A stretch of 64,000 bases of DNA, taken from Verrucomicrobiales bacterium. GTDB lineage: Bacteria > Verrucomicrobiota > Verrucomicrobiia > Limisphaerales > CANJXF01. The DNA lies in contig CANJXF010000006.1 in assembly GCA_947478865.1 (NCBI GenBank), positions 46,647 to 110,646 on the forward strand. The letters run 5' to 3'. Both the position numbers and the translations under genes were made by a program. The notes beneath the pieces were generated by a model, which did not search any database, was not told the DNA's origin, and saw only the letters and a list, made by a program, of their open reading frames with translations. Each line of letters opens with the position of its first letter. Position 1 is the first letter of the stretch. Below are positions 17,152 to 26,696 of the stretch, in pieces.

Positions 17152-17694
17152 GTTTATCACGGAGATGATTGTTTTTAAGGGGGTTGAAAACAAGTTCAAG
17201 TTTTGGCAATAATCCGACTGCGCCCCGGCAAAGGGACGTTCTATCCGGACAAAGGGCCAGTGGCTGTGCATTCGCCGCTTCCTGGCGAATTTCCAAGCAA
17301 AAGGGCCCAAAAACGACAGCGATTGGAAATAAAACAATTTTTTTGTGAATTTTGCTGGCGCATCTTCGTCTTTTCGTCGATAAGCGCTGCGGCATTTCGT
17401 CAAATCGAAGCAGCGAAACCGGATTGTAAACCGCACACGCTGCAAAATCCTGAAAAAACCGGTTAAAAACGGTTTTTTTGCCTCGATGAGAGGCCTAGTG
17501 GAAAAGATTAACTGAAAATTTGTGCAAAAGCGGAATTGATGTATGGTGTGACGCGTCATTCTTCTGAGATTGCGGTTTTCGATAGCTCAGCATGGAGCGA
17601 GCATGGGTTCCCAGAGAAAATTGGTTGGCGAAGAAGCCACCCTTAAACAAGGGTCGCTCATCTTGATTTAGTAGCGACGGAAAAGATATAAAAT
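17152..17694. other. 543-base gene-free stretch between divergent genes
   Basis: No convincing ORF lies between the 209-residue gene (minus) and the sigma factor gene (plus). The stretch is AT-richer than its flanks. It contains a terminator-like hairpin at 17453-17479 (listed separately) and a weak promoter-like pair, TTGTGC at 17520-17525 and TATGGT at 17542-17547 with a 16-base spacer, which could drive the sigma factor gene. The 87-residue plus frame at 17203-17466 has a TTG start and no family resemblance, and I do not accept it. Confidence 0.5.
17453..17479. terminator. Bidirectional terminator-like hairpin upstream of the sigma factor gene
   Basis: AAAAAACCG (17453-17461) pairs with CGGTTTTTT (17470-17478) around an 8-base loop, giving T-runs at the 3' side on either strand. 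No annotated plus-strand gene precedes it, and the minus-strand gene downstream starts at 17151. It would therefore end either an unannotated short transcript or antisense read-through. Confidence 0.45.
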
Positions 17695-19458
17695 ATGTTG
17701 AAACGGACGGCTCAAAAGTCATCGGCTCGGTCGAGCGCCAAAGCATCTGCTCGCGCAGAAGCGGCCTCGCCAAAAACACAACCTCCAGTTGATCTATCCG
17801 CAAATGGCGCGCGGTTGCATCCAGACGTTGACGTCGCAACCAAGCTCAAGGAACTCATCCATTTGGCGCACGAGCAAGGTTTTCTAACCTACGATGATAT
17901 CAACGACGCCTTGCCTGATGAATTAATTGCGGCCGACGACCTGGACGCAATCTACAGCAAGCTTCGCGAACGCGACATCGAGATCGTCGAAAGCGCGGAA
18001 GCCCGACGCACCAAACCGCAACCTGCTGCCGAGGCTGAAGAAGCCGAGGAAGAAACAGGGCGCCTGGATATTCTCGATGACCCGGTTCAGATGTACATGA
18101 ACCAAATGGGCAAAACCCCCCTGCTCAGCCGCGAGCAGGAAGTGGAAATTTGCAAGCGCATCGAAGCCGCCGAGGACGAAGCCCGGCGTTTGATGTTCCG
18201 ATTTGGCTTTACCGCCAAGGAACACATTACCCTTGCCGGCAAACTCCTTTCCGACCCGCCTCAGGAACGGTTTGATCGCGTCGTCGCCGATAAGAAGTTG
18301 GGCTTTCGCGAAAATCATTTAAAAGATCTCAAGAAGCTGATTAAAAAGGTTCGCACGCTCGATGCTCGTCTCGACGACAAATATGCGGAATGGGCCAAAG
18401 CCAATGCCAAGGGCAAAGGACAAAAGCTGGTAACCGAAATTGAAAAGCTCAGCGCAAAAATGGCGTTGATCTTCCCGGCCTTCCATTATCGACCGAAGTT
18501 TGTGGAAGATTTGACGTCAGTAGCTGGCAACATTCACGAACTCATTCACACGAGCCTGACGCATCTGACCGCGCTGCGAAAGCAGCGCAAGTGCGCAAGC
18601 CAACAGACGATGATCGCGGCTGAGGAGCTGAAGATTGCCAATCTGGAAAAACTGTTGCGCATGCCACACGAGGAATTCCTCCTGGCTTACACAAAATTGA
18701 AAAAGGCGGAGCAGGACGCGCAAAAAGCCAAGACCCATATGGCTGAAGCGAATTTGCGCCTCGTCGTTTCAGTGGCAAAAAAATACATGAACCGCGGTCA
18801 GTCGCTGCTCGATTTGATTCAGGAAGGCAACATCGGCCTGATGAAGGGCGTCGAGAAGTTTGAGTATCAACGCGGTTATAAGTTTTCCACTTACGCCATC
18901 TGGTGGATTCGTCAGGCGATCACTCGCTCCATTGCCGACCAGGCCCGCACCATTCGTATTCCGGTGCACATGATCGAAATCCTGAACAAGCTTTGGCGCA
19001 CGGAAAAACAACTCCTCCAAGAGTTCGGCCGCGAAGCCACGCCTGAAGAACTCGCGGACGAAATGCACATGTCCGCGCAGCGCATTCAGGCCCTGCTGAA
19101 AATGGCGCAGCAGCCGATTTCGTTGCAAACCCCCATTGGCGAAGAAGGCGACGTGAGCTTCGGCGATTTGATCGAAGACAAGTCCGCCGAAAATCCGTGG
19201 GAAACGACCAGCGCGCATTTGTTGAAAGAAAAATTGACCGATGTCCTAGCCACATTGACCGAACGCGAACGGCACATCGTCGAAATGCGTTTTGGTTTGG
19301 CTGATGGCAACGAACACACGCTTGAAGAAATCGGGCAGCAATACAAAGTGACTCGCGAACGTATTCGCCAAATCGAAGCCAAAGCGCTTCGTAAACTCCG
19401 TCACCCAACGCGTATCCGCCATTTACAGGGCTTCTTGCAAGCGCAGGAAGCAGCGTAA
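17695..19458 (+). CDS. rpoD: Primary RNA polymerase sigma factor (RpoD/SigA type)
   Basis: A 587-residue group 1 sigma-70 factor. After a basic, Ala/Ser-rich N-terminus, residues about 40-105 resemble region 1.1. [21 protein letters not shown] is region 1.2, a charged non-conserved region follows, and the core 2.1-2.4 reads [28 protein letters not shown] through [17 protein letters not shown]. Region 3 begins IRIPVHMIE, and region 4.2 is [29 protein letters not shown]. It recruits RNA polymerase to housekeeping promoters. Its own leader holds a terminator-like hairpin, and a strong terminator follows the stop. Confidence 0.96.
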   Translation: MLKRTAQKSSARSSAKASARAEAASPKTQPPVDLSANGARLHPDVDVATKLKELIHLAHEQGFLTYDDINDALPDELIAADDLDAIYSKLRERDIEIVESAEARRTKPQPAAEAEEAEEETGRLDILDDPVQMYMNQMGKTPLLSREQEVEICKRIEAAEDEARRLMFRFGFTAKEHITLAGKLLSDPPQERFDRVVADKKLGFRENHLKDLKKLIKKVRTLDARLDDKYAEWAKANAKGKGQKLVTEIEKLSAKMALIFPAFHYRPKFVEDLTSVAGNIHELIHTSLTHLTALRKQRKCASQQTMIAAEELKIANLEKLLRMPHEEFLLAYTKLKKAEQDAQKAKTHMAEANLRLVVSVAKKYMNRGQSLLDLIQEGNIGLMKGVEKFEYQRGYKFSTYAIWWIRQAITRSIADQARTIRIPVHMIEILNKLWRTEKQLLQEFGREATPEELADEMHMSAQRIQALLKMAQQPISLQTPIGEEGDVSFGDLIEDKSAENPWETTSAHLLKEKLTDVLATLTERERHIVEMRFGLADGNEHTLEEIGQQYKVTRERIRQIEAKALRKLRHPTRIRHLQGFLQAQEAA

Positions 19459-19478
19459 TTTTTCTCCGAAACAATTCA

Positions 19479-19507
19479 GGCCGGACTGGAAACAGTCCGG
19501 CCTTTTT
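19479..19507 (+). terminator. Rho-independent terminator of the sigma factor gene
   Basis: A perfect 10-bp stem GGCCGGACTG / CAGTCCGGCC is closed by a GAAA tetraloop and followed at once by TTTTT. It sits 20 bases after the sigma factor stop, between convergent genes. The minus-strand reading lacks a good T-run, so it mainly serves the plus strand. Confidence 0.92.
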
Positions 19508-19530
19508 CATGTAAAATTTTCTGACGAATC

Positions 19531-20649
19531 CTACGCGTGCTTGGCGAAAAACTTTCCAACCAACTCGCAAACATAGTCAACCTGCTCATTGGTCAATTCA
19601 GGATACATCGGAAGGGGAAGGATTTTTTCAGAAATCTGCTCTGCCACGAGGAAGTCGCCACGTTGAAAATTCAGGTCTGCATAAACCTTCTGTAGGTGTA
19701 GCGCGAGCGGATAGTAAATCAGAACCGGCACACCGTTATCGCCTAGAAACCTTTGCAGCGCATCTCGTTGCTCGCTGAGCACCGCATAGACGTGAAAGAT
19801 GTGCGTGTTGCCCGGAGCCGCGACTGGAAGCTGCAACGGCAAAGTTGCAAATGCGTTTGTGTAACGTGCCGCAATTTCCGCACGGCGCGCGTTCCAACGA
19901 TTTAGATGCGGAAGTTTGACGCGCAAAATCGCCGCTTGGATTTCATCGAGGCGCGAATTGAAGCCGTGCAGGTCGTGGTAATAACGTTTCTCAATTCCAT
20001 GCACCCGCAGCATTCGCAATTTTTTTGCGAGCGACTCATCATTCGTCACCACCATTCCACCGTCGCCATCTGCACCGAGATTCTTGGTGGGATAAAAACT
20101 GAAGCATCCGAGACGGCCAAAACTGCCGACGCTTTGCTCGCTGTATTTCGCGCCAATCGCCTGCGCGCAATCTTCGATGATCGCGATGCCGCGCGAATCC
20201 GCGAGGGCGCGAATTTCATTGAGCGGCGCGGCTTGCCCAAAAAGGTGAACGGGAATAATCGCCTTCGTGCGCGGAGAAATCTTTTTTGCCACCTCATTCG
20301 GATCCAAACAAAACGTGCGCGGATCGATGTCAGCAAAAACAATCTTGGCGCCGACCTGATGGATTGATTCCGCCGGAGCGATGTAGGTAAACGGTGACGT
20401 GATGACCTCGTCCCCTGCTCCGATTTCCAGAGCACGCAACGCCAGCGTCAATGCGTCAGAGCCGGAATTTACCCCCACGCCGAATTTCGTTTCCGTGAAA
20501 GCGGCAACCTCTTTTTCGAATTCCGTAACGTTTGGTCCAAGAATGTAATGGCCACCGTTGAGAACCTTTTCGACAGCGTCAGAAATTTCGTTCTTCAGCG
20601 CGGCGTGTTGCGCAGCGAGATTCAAAAATGGAACGGTCATTGGTTTCAT
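19531..20649 (-). CDS. DegT/DnrJ/EryC1/StrS-family sugar aminotransferase
   Basis: A 372-residue PLP enzyme of normal family length. NSGSDALTLAL and ITSPFTYIA shape the PLP phosphate site, IIEDCAQAIGA contains the ring-stacking Asp160, and CFSFYPTKNLGADGDGG carries the Schiff-base Lys189. The C-terminus (FHVYAV, PVLIYYPLALH, LPLPMYPELTNEQ) is typical. It should aminate a keto-sugar nucleotide for surface polysaccharide or LPS synthesis. Its ATG overlaps the fabD stop as ATGA (20646-20649 region), so translation may be coupled. Confidence 0.93.
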   Translation of the reverse strand: MKPMTVPFLNLAAQHAALKNEISDAVEKVLNGGHYILGPNVTEFEKEVAAFTETKFGVGVNSGSDALTLALRALEIGAGDEVITSPFTYIAPAESIHQVGAKIVFADIDPRTFCLDPNEVAKKISPRTKAIIPVHLFGQAAPLNEIRALADSRGIAIIEDCAQAIGAKYSEQSVGSFGRLGCFSFYPTKNLGADGDGGMVVTNDESLAKKLRMLRVHGIEKRYYHDLHGFNSRLDEIQAAILRVKLPHLNRWNARRAEIAARYTNAFATLPLQLPVAAPGNTHIFHVYAVLSEQRDALQRFLGDNGVPVLIYYPLALHLQKVYADLNFQRGDFLVAEQISEKILPLPMYPELTNEQVDYVCELVGKFFAKHA

Positions 20650-21563
20650 CAGGAAATGCCTTCAAGACTCGCGACGTCGGTCACGTTTTGCATCTGGACA
20701 GTTTTGTCGATCCGCTTCATGAATCCACTGAGCGCGGTGCCAGGTCCAAGCTCGATGAATCGCGTGAAGCCCTGCGCCAAAAGATATCGCATCGACGCTT
20801 CCCATCGCACAGACGAAGTGACTTGGGCCACGAGCTTTTCGCGAATTGCCTCGATCGCGCCATGAGGTTCCGCGGTGACGTTTGAAATCACTGGAACGGA
20901 GGACTCGTTGAAAACGACTCCCTCCAAAACGGATTTCAATTTCGGCTGGGCGCTGGCCATTAAGTGTGAGTGATACGCGCCAGCGACCGGAAGCGGCAAT
21001 GCGCGTTTTGCGCCCTTTGCTTTCGCGAGGTCGCACGCCTTGGTGATTTTTTCCGCTTCACCCGAAATCACAATTTGCCCGGGACAATTCAAATTTGCCA
21101 ATTCGACTCCGGCTTCAACGCAAACTTCTCGCGTCGGGGCCTCGTCTAATCCAATGATGGCCGCCATGCTGCCTTGCGTGACTTCACACGCTTCCTGCAT
21201 GAATCGACCGCGCTCGCGAACGATGCGTAAGCCATCTTCAAAACTCGTCACGCCCGCGGCGGTCAGCGCCGTAAATTCGCCAAGCGACAAACCTGCCGTC
21301 ACATGAAACTCAAGATTGGGAATCTTCTCGCGCAACAGTTGGAAGGCGATCCAGCTCACCAGAAAAATTCCCGGCTGGGCGTTTTCTGTTTTGGTCAATT
21401 CCGTTTCCGGGCCATTGAAACAAATGGAAGCCAAATCGTAGCCGAGAATTTCATTGGCACGATCAAAGTAGCGTTTTGCGCTGGGAAACTTCTCAGCCAA
21501 ATCGCGCCCCATTCCGACGACCTGGGCGCCTTGCCCGGCAAACAACAGTGCGGTCTTGCTCAT
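20649..21563 (-). CDS. fabD: Malonyl-CoA:ACP transacylase
   Basis: A 304-residue FabD. The N-terminus LLFAGQGAQVVGMG is the family start, GLSLGEFTAL holds nucleophile Ser93, and GAYHSHLM gives the catalytic His (about 198). It loads malonyl groups onto acyl carrier protein to start each round of fatty-acid elongation. Unusually it is not beside fabH, fabG or acpP but lies between a conserved gene of unknown function and a sugar aminotransferase, all on the minus strand. Confidence 0.95.
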   Translation of the reverse strand: MSKTALLFAGQGAQVVGMGRDLAEKFPSAKRYFDRANEILGYDLASICFNGPETELTKTENAQPGIFLVSWIAFQLLREKIPNLEFHVTAGLSLGEFTALTAAGVTSFEDGLRIVRERGRFMQEACEVTQGSMAAIIGLDEAPTREVCVEAGVELANLNCPGQIVISGEAEKITKACDLAKAKGAKRALPLPVAGAYHSHLMASAQPKLKSVLEGVVFNESSVPVISNVTAEPHGAIEAIREKLVAQVTSSVRWEASMRYLLAQGFTRFIELGPGTALSGFMKRIDKTVQMQNVTDVASLEGIS

Positions 21564-21615
21564 AATTGGCGGCGAATAAACACGAATTTCGCTTTGGAAG
21601 AAAGAGCGAATTGAA

Positions 21616-23022
21616 TCAGCAAACCCCTTTGCACCCGAAAAGATTTCGCGCGCGAATCATTTGCGCGACCTGCGGAGGGACCATTTCCTCCCACGAATCG
21701 TCGTTCGTCCGAATTTTGGCCACAACGTCGCGCGAAAAGATCGGCAAACATTTTTCATCGTAATCGCGCAGGCTTTCGATGAAACGGTTTTCCGCAAGGT
21801 ATGCGTGCAGGTGCCGCAGGTTGGGAGCAACGCGCAAATTCGTCGCCGTGATCAGCGAGCCGGTTTTTTCCTCGAGCAATGGATAAACGTAAAGTTTTAA
21901 ATCGTTTTTGAACATTCGCCCAAACGATTCCAAAATGCCGCCGGACAAATCCGTGTAATATTTTTCGTCGAAAATCTCCTGCAAGCTCGGGACGCCCATC
22001 GCAATACCGATCATTTTCTTGGTGTAGCGGAAAAAATATCCAGCGAGCCGGTAATATTCTCCGAAATCAGAAATCAAAACTGTTTTCCCAAGCGCGCCCA
22101 ATATATCCACGCGATCCAGAAAATCCTGCGGGTCGATTTTATTCCCCTCCGTCAGATTCTTTAGCGTCATTTCCATCAGCGTTAAAACCTCCTCGCCGCG
22201 AACTTTTGGCTCCTGCACAAATTGCGCCTGAGCACAACGCAGCATATCAAGTGTCACCTTGGTGATCGGGCGAAAGCTGCCGCGTTCGACAAGAATGCAT
22301 TTTTTATAAAAGGCGTCAGCGGGTTGCACCACTTCGCCGTTGGCGGTGAAGAGGGCGGCGTTGGTCAGCCCGTTTTGAACGAGCTTGAGCGCCATGAAAC
22401 GGTTATCGAGTTTCTCGAAAGCAGGACCGGCAAAGCGGATCATGTCCACTTCGACGCGTTCGTTGCCGACATTATCCACGAGGGAAACGATCAGCGCTTC
22501 GGGTTCGTCGTGCAGATACATCGCGCCGTAGAGAAGATTGACCCCAAGAATTCCAAGGGCCTCCTGTTCCTGGAGGTTTTCTTTGTCCCAAAGACGAACG
22601 TGGATGATGATCTCCGAGGGCTCGCCGCACGGCTCCGTCTGAAAACGGATCCCCAGCCAGCCGTGCGCCTCGTTTTGCTGCGTATAACTTCGCGCGACCA
22701 CCGTGTCCGCAAAAACAAAAAACCTAGTGGTGGCGCCTCGCTTTATGTTCAAACGCTCGAGCAACAAATCGTATTCGCGCTCCAACATCGTTTCGAGTCG
22801 TTCGCGGCTGACATAACGTTCAGCCGGGCCGTAGATCGCATCGCTGATCACCATGTCATAAGCCGACATCGATTTGGCAATCGTTCCAGAAGCGCCGCCG
22901 ACGCGAAAAAACCAGCGCGCCACTTCCTGTCCGGCGCCAACTTCTGAGAATGTTCCGTATTTGCTCGGGTCGAGATTGATCTGCAACGCCTTTTGGTGCG
23001 TGCCCAAGGGTTCTTTAGTCAT
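21616..23022 (-). CDS. Conserved protein of unknown function (468 aa)
   Basis: A 468-residue soluble-looking protein without a signal peptide or membrane helix. Recognisable stretches are INLDPSKYGTFSEVGAGQEVARWFFRVGGASGTIAKSMSAYDM at the N-terminus and KCILVERGSFRPITKV in the middle. I recall close relatives in many phyla carrying vague or contradictory names, so I assign no function. The C-terminal EEMVPPQVAQMIRARNLFGCKG and the internal Gly-rich opening suggest a cytosolic, possibly nucleotide- or metabolite-binding protein. It is followed 52 bases later by fabD in the same direction. Confidence 0.75.
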   Translation of the reverse strand: MTKEPLGTHQKALQINLDPSKYGTFSEVGAGQEVARWFFRVGGASGTIAKSMSAYDMVISDAIYGPAERYVSRERLETMLEREYDLLLERLNIKRGATTRFFVFADTVVARSYTQQNEAHGWLGIRFQTEPCGEPSEIIIHVRLWDKENLQEQEALGILGVNLLYGAMYLHDEPEALIVSLVDNVGNERVEVDMIRFAGPAFEKLDNRFMALKLVQNGLTNAALFTANGEVVQPADAFYKKCILVERGSFRPITKVTLDMLRCAQAQFVQEPKVRGEEVLTLMEMTLKNLTEGNKIDPQDFLDRVDILGALGKTVLISDFGEYYRLAGYFFRYTKKMIGIAMGVPSLQEIFDEKYYTDLSGGILESFGRMFKNDLKLYVYPLLEEKTGSLITATNLRVAPNLRHLHAYLAENRFIESLRDYDEKCLPIFSRDVVAKIRTNDDSWEEMVPPQVAQMIRARNLFGCKGVC

Positions 23023-23057
23023 AACAAATTAATTTAGGTCAGCGGCGGTTTAGCACA

Positions 23058-23531
23058 ATGAGCTTTGAATTTGGACAAAGGGCCACCGATACTGCGGTTA
23101 TGAAACGAAACATAGCAGCAAACATCGTGCTCTATGACGATCAATGCCCGCTTTGCACCTTCCAGATGCGGCTGTTGACCTGGCTGGATTGGTTCAACAC
23201 AACCAGCCTTTTGCCGCTTTCAAGTCCGCGTGTTGCCGAAATCGCACCCGATCTCAGTCGCGAGGCTCTGCTGGAGGCGATCCACTGTATTACGCCGCAA
23301 GGAGAAATTCACCGCGGCGCTCGCTGCATCAGATTCGTTGGAATGCGAATGCCATTAATGGTTCCGCTGGCGCTGTTTCTCTGGCTTCCCGGAGTAATTT
23401 GGGTTGCCGAAAAAATTTATAATCTCATCAGCCGCAATCGCCATTATCTCAGCCGTATTTTTGGATGCAAAGAAGCCTGTCACATTTTGCCCGGACGAAA
23501 ATCTCACAAATCAGTCCACACCCAAAAATGA
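23058..23531 (+). CDS. DCC-family thiol-disulfide oxidoreductase-like protein (DUF393)
   Basis: A 157-residue protein (143 from the internal ATG 23100, which begins closer to the domain). NIVLYDDQCPLCTFQMRLL carries the DxxCxxC motif that names the DCC family, and a later ARCIRFVGMRMPLMVP and the hydrophobic VPLALFLWLPGVIWVAEKIYNLIS segment fit DUF393. These proteins are predicted thioredoxin-fold oxidoreductases. It is divergent from the 468-residue gene and stands alone. Confidence 0.8.
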   Translation: MSFEFGQRATDTAVMKRNIAANIVLYDDQCPLCTFQMRLLTWLDWFNTTSLLPLSSPRVAEIAPDLSREALLEAIHCITPQGEIHRGARCIRFVGMRMPLMVPLALFLWLPGVIWVAEKIYNLISRNRHYLSRIFGCKEACHILPGRKSHKSVHTQK

Positions 23532-23548
23532 TCCTCGCGCCAATCAAG

Positions 23549-24679
23549 CTAAATAGTCACAACCAGTTTCTTTTTGTGTGATTCCAACGCGGCTGCGAAG
23601 AGTTCATGACTTGCCACGGCTTCGTCCGGCGTGACGCAACCCATGCGGTTGCCCAAAGCGCCTGCCCGCTCTGCAGCATACGCAGCCCACATTTGGAGAA
23701 AGCAATCGGGGAAGCCGGCTTCAAAAATTCCGCCAGTGATCGTCGGAAACGCCATTTGATGGCCGAGATCTGTTTTCTGCCAGATCTGTTCTTTGCCGCG
23801 CTGAAATGTCCAAAGCGTCTTTGGTTCTTTCGTGCTGTAACGCAACCCGCCATCCGTCCCGAGAACTTCAATCCACCAGGTATTCGTTTCGCCGGGAGCC
23901 ATGCGTTTCATTTCCAATCGCATCGGAACTTCCTGCCCGTTCACCACGACGTCAGTGTGCAAAAGCGCGTTGTCCCAGGTATCGCACGCCGCCATGCCGC
24001 CTTTGCCATCCGGACGTTCGGTATAGATTTTTTGGAGTTGCGCATAAACGCGTTTCGGATTCCAGCCGAGACGAAAGGGAACATGCACAACATGCATTCC
24101 CAAATCGCCCATCACGCCGATTTCGCCGCAAAATTTATTTTGCCGTTTCCAGTTAATCGGCTTGGTCGGATCTAGATCGCTGGCATGCCAGAAGCAGGAA
24201 TGAATTTCCAAGAGCTTCCCGAACTGGCCCGATTGCGCAGCCTGAAAAACGCGTTGTGCACCGGGCAGAAAAGGAAATTCAGAACTGCAACGAACAAAGC
24301 GGCCAGACTTCTTCGCTGCATCACGAATGGTTTTCGCCGCTGCCAAATCAATGCCGAACGGTTTTTCCGCGAGCAGATCTTTGCCGGCGTTGAGCACATC
24401 GAGATAAAGCTTCTCGTGCAGGTTGTGGGGAACGGCCACGTAAACCACGTCGACATCCGGCGATCTCAAAAGTTCGTTGTGATCTTTCGTCAGCAACTTG
24501 ACCGTCGGAACTTTCTTAAACCAATCGAGAAGTTTGTCCTGCAGGTCGCAGACTGCCACGAGTTCGACCTGCACCGGAAAATCTTCCAGCACAAACCAGC
24601 GCGCAAACGCACTCGCCGCTTCGCGTCCCATCAATCCGCCGCCGATGATTCCCAACCGCATTTTTTGATTCGCACTCAT
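23549..24679 (-). CDS. Gfo/Idh/MocA-family oxidoreductase
   Basis: A 376-residue NAD(P)-dependent dehydrogenase. LGIIGGGLMGREAA is the Rossmann GxGxxG motif, and DLLAEKPFGIDLAAAK contains the EKP motif of the family. HVVHVPFRLGW is near the usual catalytic His region, and the C-terminal half is the alpha/beta substrate domain. It probably oxidises a sugar, inositol or related polyol. The aldolase gene lies 6 bases upstream on the same strand, so the two likely form an operon acting on the same carbohydrate pathway. Confidence 0.9.
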   Translation of the reverse strand: MSANQKMRLGIIGGGLMGREAASAFARWFVLEDFPVQVELVAVCDLQDKLLDWFKKVPTVKLLTKDHNELLRSPDVDVVYVAVPHNLHEKLYLDVLNAGKDLLAEKPFGIDLAAAKTIRDAAKKSGRFVRCSSEFPFLPGAQRVFQAAQSGQFGKLLEIHSCFWHASDLDPTKPINWKRQNKFCGEIGVMGDLGMHVVHVPFRLGWNPKRVYAQLQKIYTERPDGKGGMAACDTWDNALLHTDVVVNGQEVPMRLEMKRMAPGETNTWWIEVLGTDGGLRYSTKEPKTLWTFQRGKEQIWQKTDLGHQMAFPTITGGIFEAGFPDCFLQMWAAYAAERAGALGNRMGCVTPDEAVASHELFAAALESHKKKLVVTI

Positions 24680-24685
24680 TTTGAT

Positions 24686-25519
24686 TTAGGCCTGGATGAA
24701 TTTCGCCGCGTCTTTTGCATTCGCGCCATCGTGAACAATTGACATCAGCGCACGGGTCATTCCAGCGGGATCGCTGTGTTGAATGATGTTTCGTCCATAA
24801 ACGATTCCTGCGGCGCCTTGTTTAATTAAATTCTCCGTGCGTTCCAAAATCTCTTTGTCAGGTGCCTTGCCGCCACCGCGCACCAGCACTGGAATTCGTC
24901 CCGAGATTTCCACCACTTTGTGATAAAGGCTTACGTCGTCGGTCGGATCAGCCTTAATGATGTCGGCTCCGAGTTCGACGGCTTGACGCACGAGCGGAAG
25001 AATTTTTTCCAGATCGCCATCGACCATGTATCCGCCAGCTTTTTGGTTCGATTGAAATACCAGCGGCTCAATCATCAGCGGCATTCCGATGCGATCGCAT
25101 TCCGGTTTAATCCTTAAAATATTTTGAATGCATTGATCGGTGACTTCGGGTTGTTCTGGAATGCGAAACAGATTTACGACGACACATGTAGCGTCGAGGC
25201 GAAGCGCTTGTTCCACCGGTTGCTCGATCATGCGACTGAACAGGGTTCGCGGAAGCTGATTGCCATAAACATTCGCGACGTCCGTGCGCAAAACGAGTGA
25301 CGGCTTTTGTCTGCCGGGAAGGGATTGCAAATAATGCGCCTGACCGACCGTGAGTTGAATGGCATCGGGCGCGGCTTCGACGAGCGTGCGAACACATTTC
25401 TCGAGGTTTTCAATTCCCTGCAAAAATCCGCGTTCATTAAAAAATCCATGATCCACCGCCACGTCGAAGCAGCGATTTGACTTGGCGTTGAAGAGTCGAT
25501 TAAGGCGATAAAGTTTCAT
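24686..25519 (-). CDS. Class I aldolase, DhnA/LsrF/DeoC-like
   Basis: A 277-residue TIM-barrel aldolase. CFDVAVDHGFF opens the first strand, and ADIIKADPTDD holds Lys189, the expected Schiff-base lysine. PVLVRGGGKAPDKEIL and AAGIVYGRNIIQH form the phosphate-binding C-terminal strands. It resembles archaeal-type fructose-bisphosphate aldolase and LsrF. It would cleave or condense a phosphorylated keto-sugar in the cytosol. The partner Gfo/Idh/MocA gene follows immediately. Confidence 0.85.
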   Translation of the reverse strand: MKLYRLNRLFNAKSNRCFDVAVDHGFFNERGFLQGIENLEKCVRTLVEAAPDAIQLTVGQAHYLQSLPGRQKPSLVLRTDVANVYGNQLPRTLFSRMIEQPVEQALRLDATCVVVNLFRIPEQPEVTDQCIQNILRIKPECDRIGMPLMIEPLVFQSNQKAGGYMVDGDLEKILPLVRQAVELGADIIKADPTDDVSLYHKVVEISGRIPVLVRGGGKAPDKEILERTENLIKQGAAGIVYGRNIIQHSDPAGMTRALMSIVHDGANAKDAAKFIQA

Positions 25520-25580
25520 AAATGCGCCACGTGTTAATCATTTCCAGCCCATGTCGTCGATGTTAAATTATGCACCCGTT

Positions 25581-26684
25581 ATGCGAATTAGCACAGCAAC
25601 CCTCTTTCTTCTGACCGCAACTGTGGCCGGCAGTTCCTCATTCGGCGCAAATCCACCCAGCACCAACGCGAGTCATTTCATCGGCATCGAGGATTTTTCC
25701 AAGTTCAAGCAAACGATCGTCAGCCATGAAGTCGTGTTGACTTCGCCGGAACTTAAAGCGCCCATTGCCTGGGACGAAATGGTTCCATCCTGGAATGCGA
25801 CCGCCCCTACCGGCACCTTCCTGAAAATTGAAGCACGAGGGCTATATCCAGACCGTGCGACGAAGTTCTACACCCTGGGGCTTTGGTCGGAGGATACCGC
25901 AAAATTTCCGCGCGAGAGCGTCAAAGGTCAAAAGGATTCAGACGGAAATGTCAGCACCGACACCTTAATGCTCAAGGAAACGGGAGCCGAGTTGCAACTC
26001 CGAATCACTCTCGGCAACTCGGAGGAAAAAATTAAACCGAAGCTGAATTTCATCGGACTCTCTTTCTTGAACAGCAAGGCGAAAACGACTTCGCTTCCGC
26101 CCAACAAAAAGGCTTGGGGAAAAATCATTGAGACACCGGAACGCTCGCAGAATTCCTATCCGGAGGAGGAAGGTTGGTGCAGCCCCACGTCGCTCGCCAT
26201 GGTGCTGATGCGCTGGTCGGCGGCGTTGCAACGCCCCGACTTGAACGTGGATGTCCGCGAATGCGCCGCAGGGGTGTTCGACAAAAATTATGGCACGGGC
26301 AACTGGCCTTTTAACACCGCATACGCGGGAAAATTTCCGGGACTTCGCGGCTATGTGACGCGTTTCACGGATATTGCCGAGCTGGAAGACTGGATTTCTG
26401 CCGGGATCCCCGTGATCATTTCCGCACCATTCCATTTGCTGGAGTCGGGACGAAAAGACACTGGCAGCGGTCATGTGATCACCTGCATCGGCTTCACGGA
26501 AACCGGAGATGTCGTGATTAACGATCCCGCGACGAATTTGAACCAAGGCCAGAAAGTTCGCCATATTTACAAACGTGAGAACGTGATCAATGCGTGGAAA
26601 AAATCGAACAACACGGTTTACCTGATTTACCCGACATCAGCAAAAATTCCAAAAAACCGTCTTGGCCATTGGGAGAAGAAGTAA
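25581..26684 (+). CDS. Exported C39-like peptidase family protein
   Basis: About 367 residues from ATG 25581, where a signal peptide (ISTATLFLLTATVAGSSSFGA) begins; the track starts ten codons earlier. The first half is a beta-rich region that resembles no family I know. The second half is a papain-like C39-type domain: EEGWCSPTSLAMVL holds the likely nucleophile Cys (about residue 200), GHVITCIGF the His, and VVINDPATN the Asn/Asp. Such proteins are single-domain secreted cysteine peptidases or inactive homologues. Its substrate is unknown, and no bacteriocin transporter is nearby. Confidence 0.82.
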   Translation: MRISTATLFLLTATVAGSSSFGANPPSTNASHFIGIEDFSKFKQTIVSHEVVLTSPELKAPIAWDEMVPSWNATAPTGTFLKIEARGLYPDRATKFYTLGLWSEDTAKFPRESVKGQKDSDGNVSTDTLMLKETGAELQLRITLGNSEEKIKPKLNFIGLSFLNSKAKTTSLPPNKKAWGKIIETPERSQNSYPEEEGWCSPTSLAMVLMRWSAALQRPDLNVDVRECAAGVFDKNYGTGNWPFNTAYAGKFPGLRGYVTRFTDIAELEDWISAGIPVIISAPFHLLESGRKDTGSGHVITCIGFTETGDVVINDPATNLNQGQKVRHIYKRENVINAWKKSNNTVYLIYPTSAKIPKNRLGHWEKK

Positions 26685-26696
26685 TTTAATCCGCGC

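Noticed and set aside
17203-17466. 87-residue plus ORF before the sigma factor gene
   Set aside because: It starts at TTG, has no resemblance to a family and runs into the hairpin.
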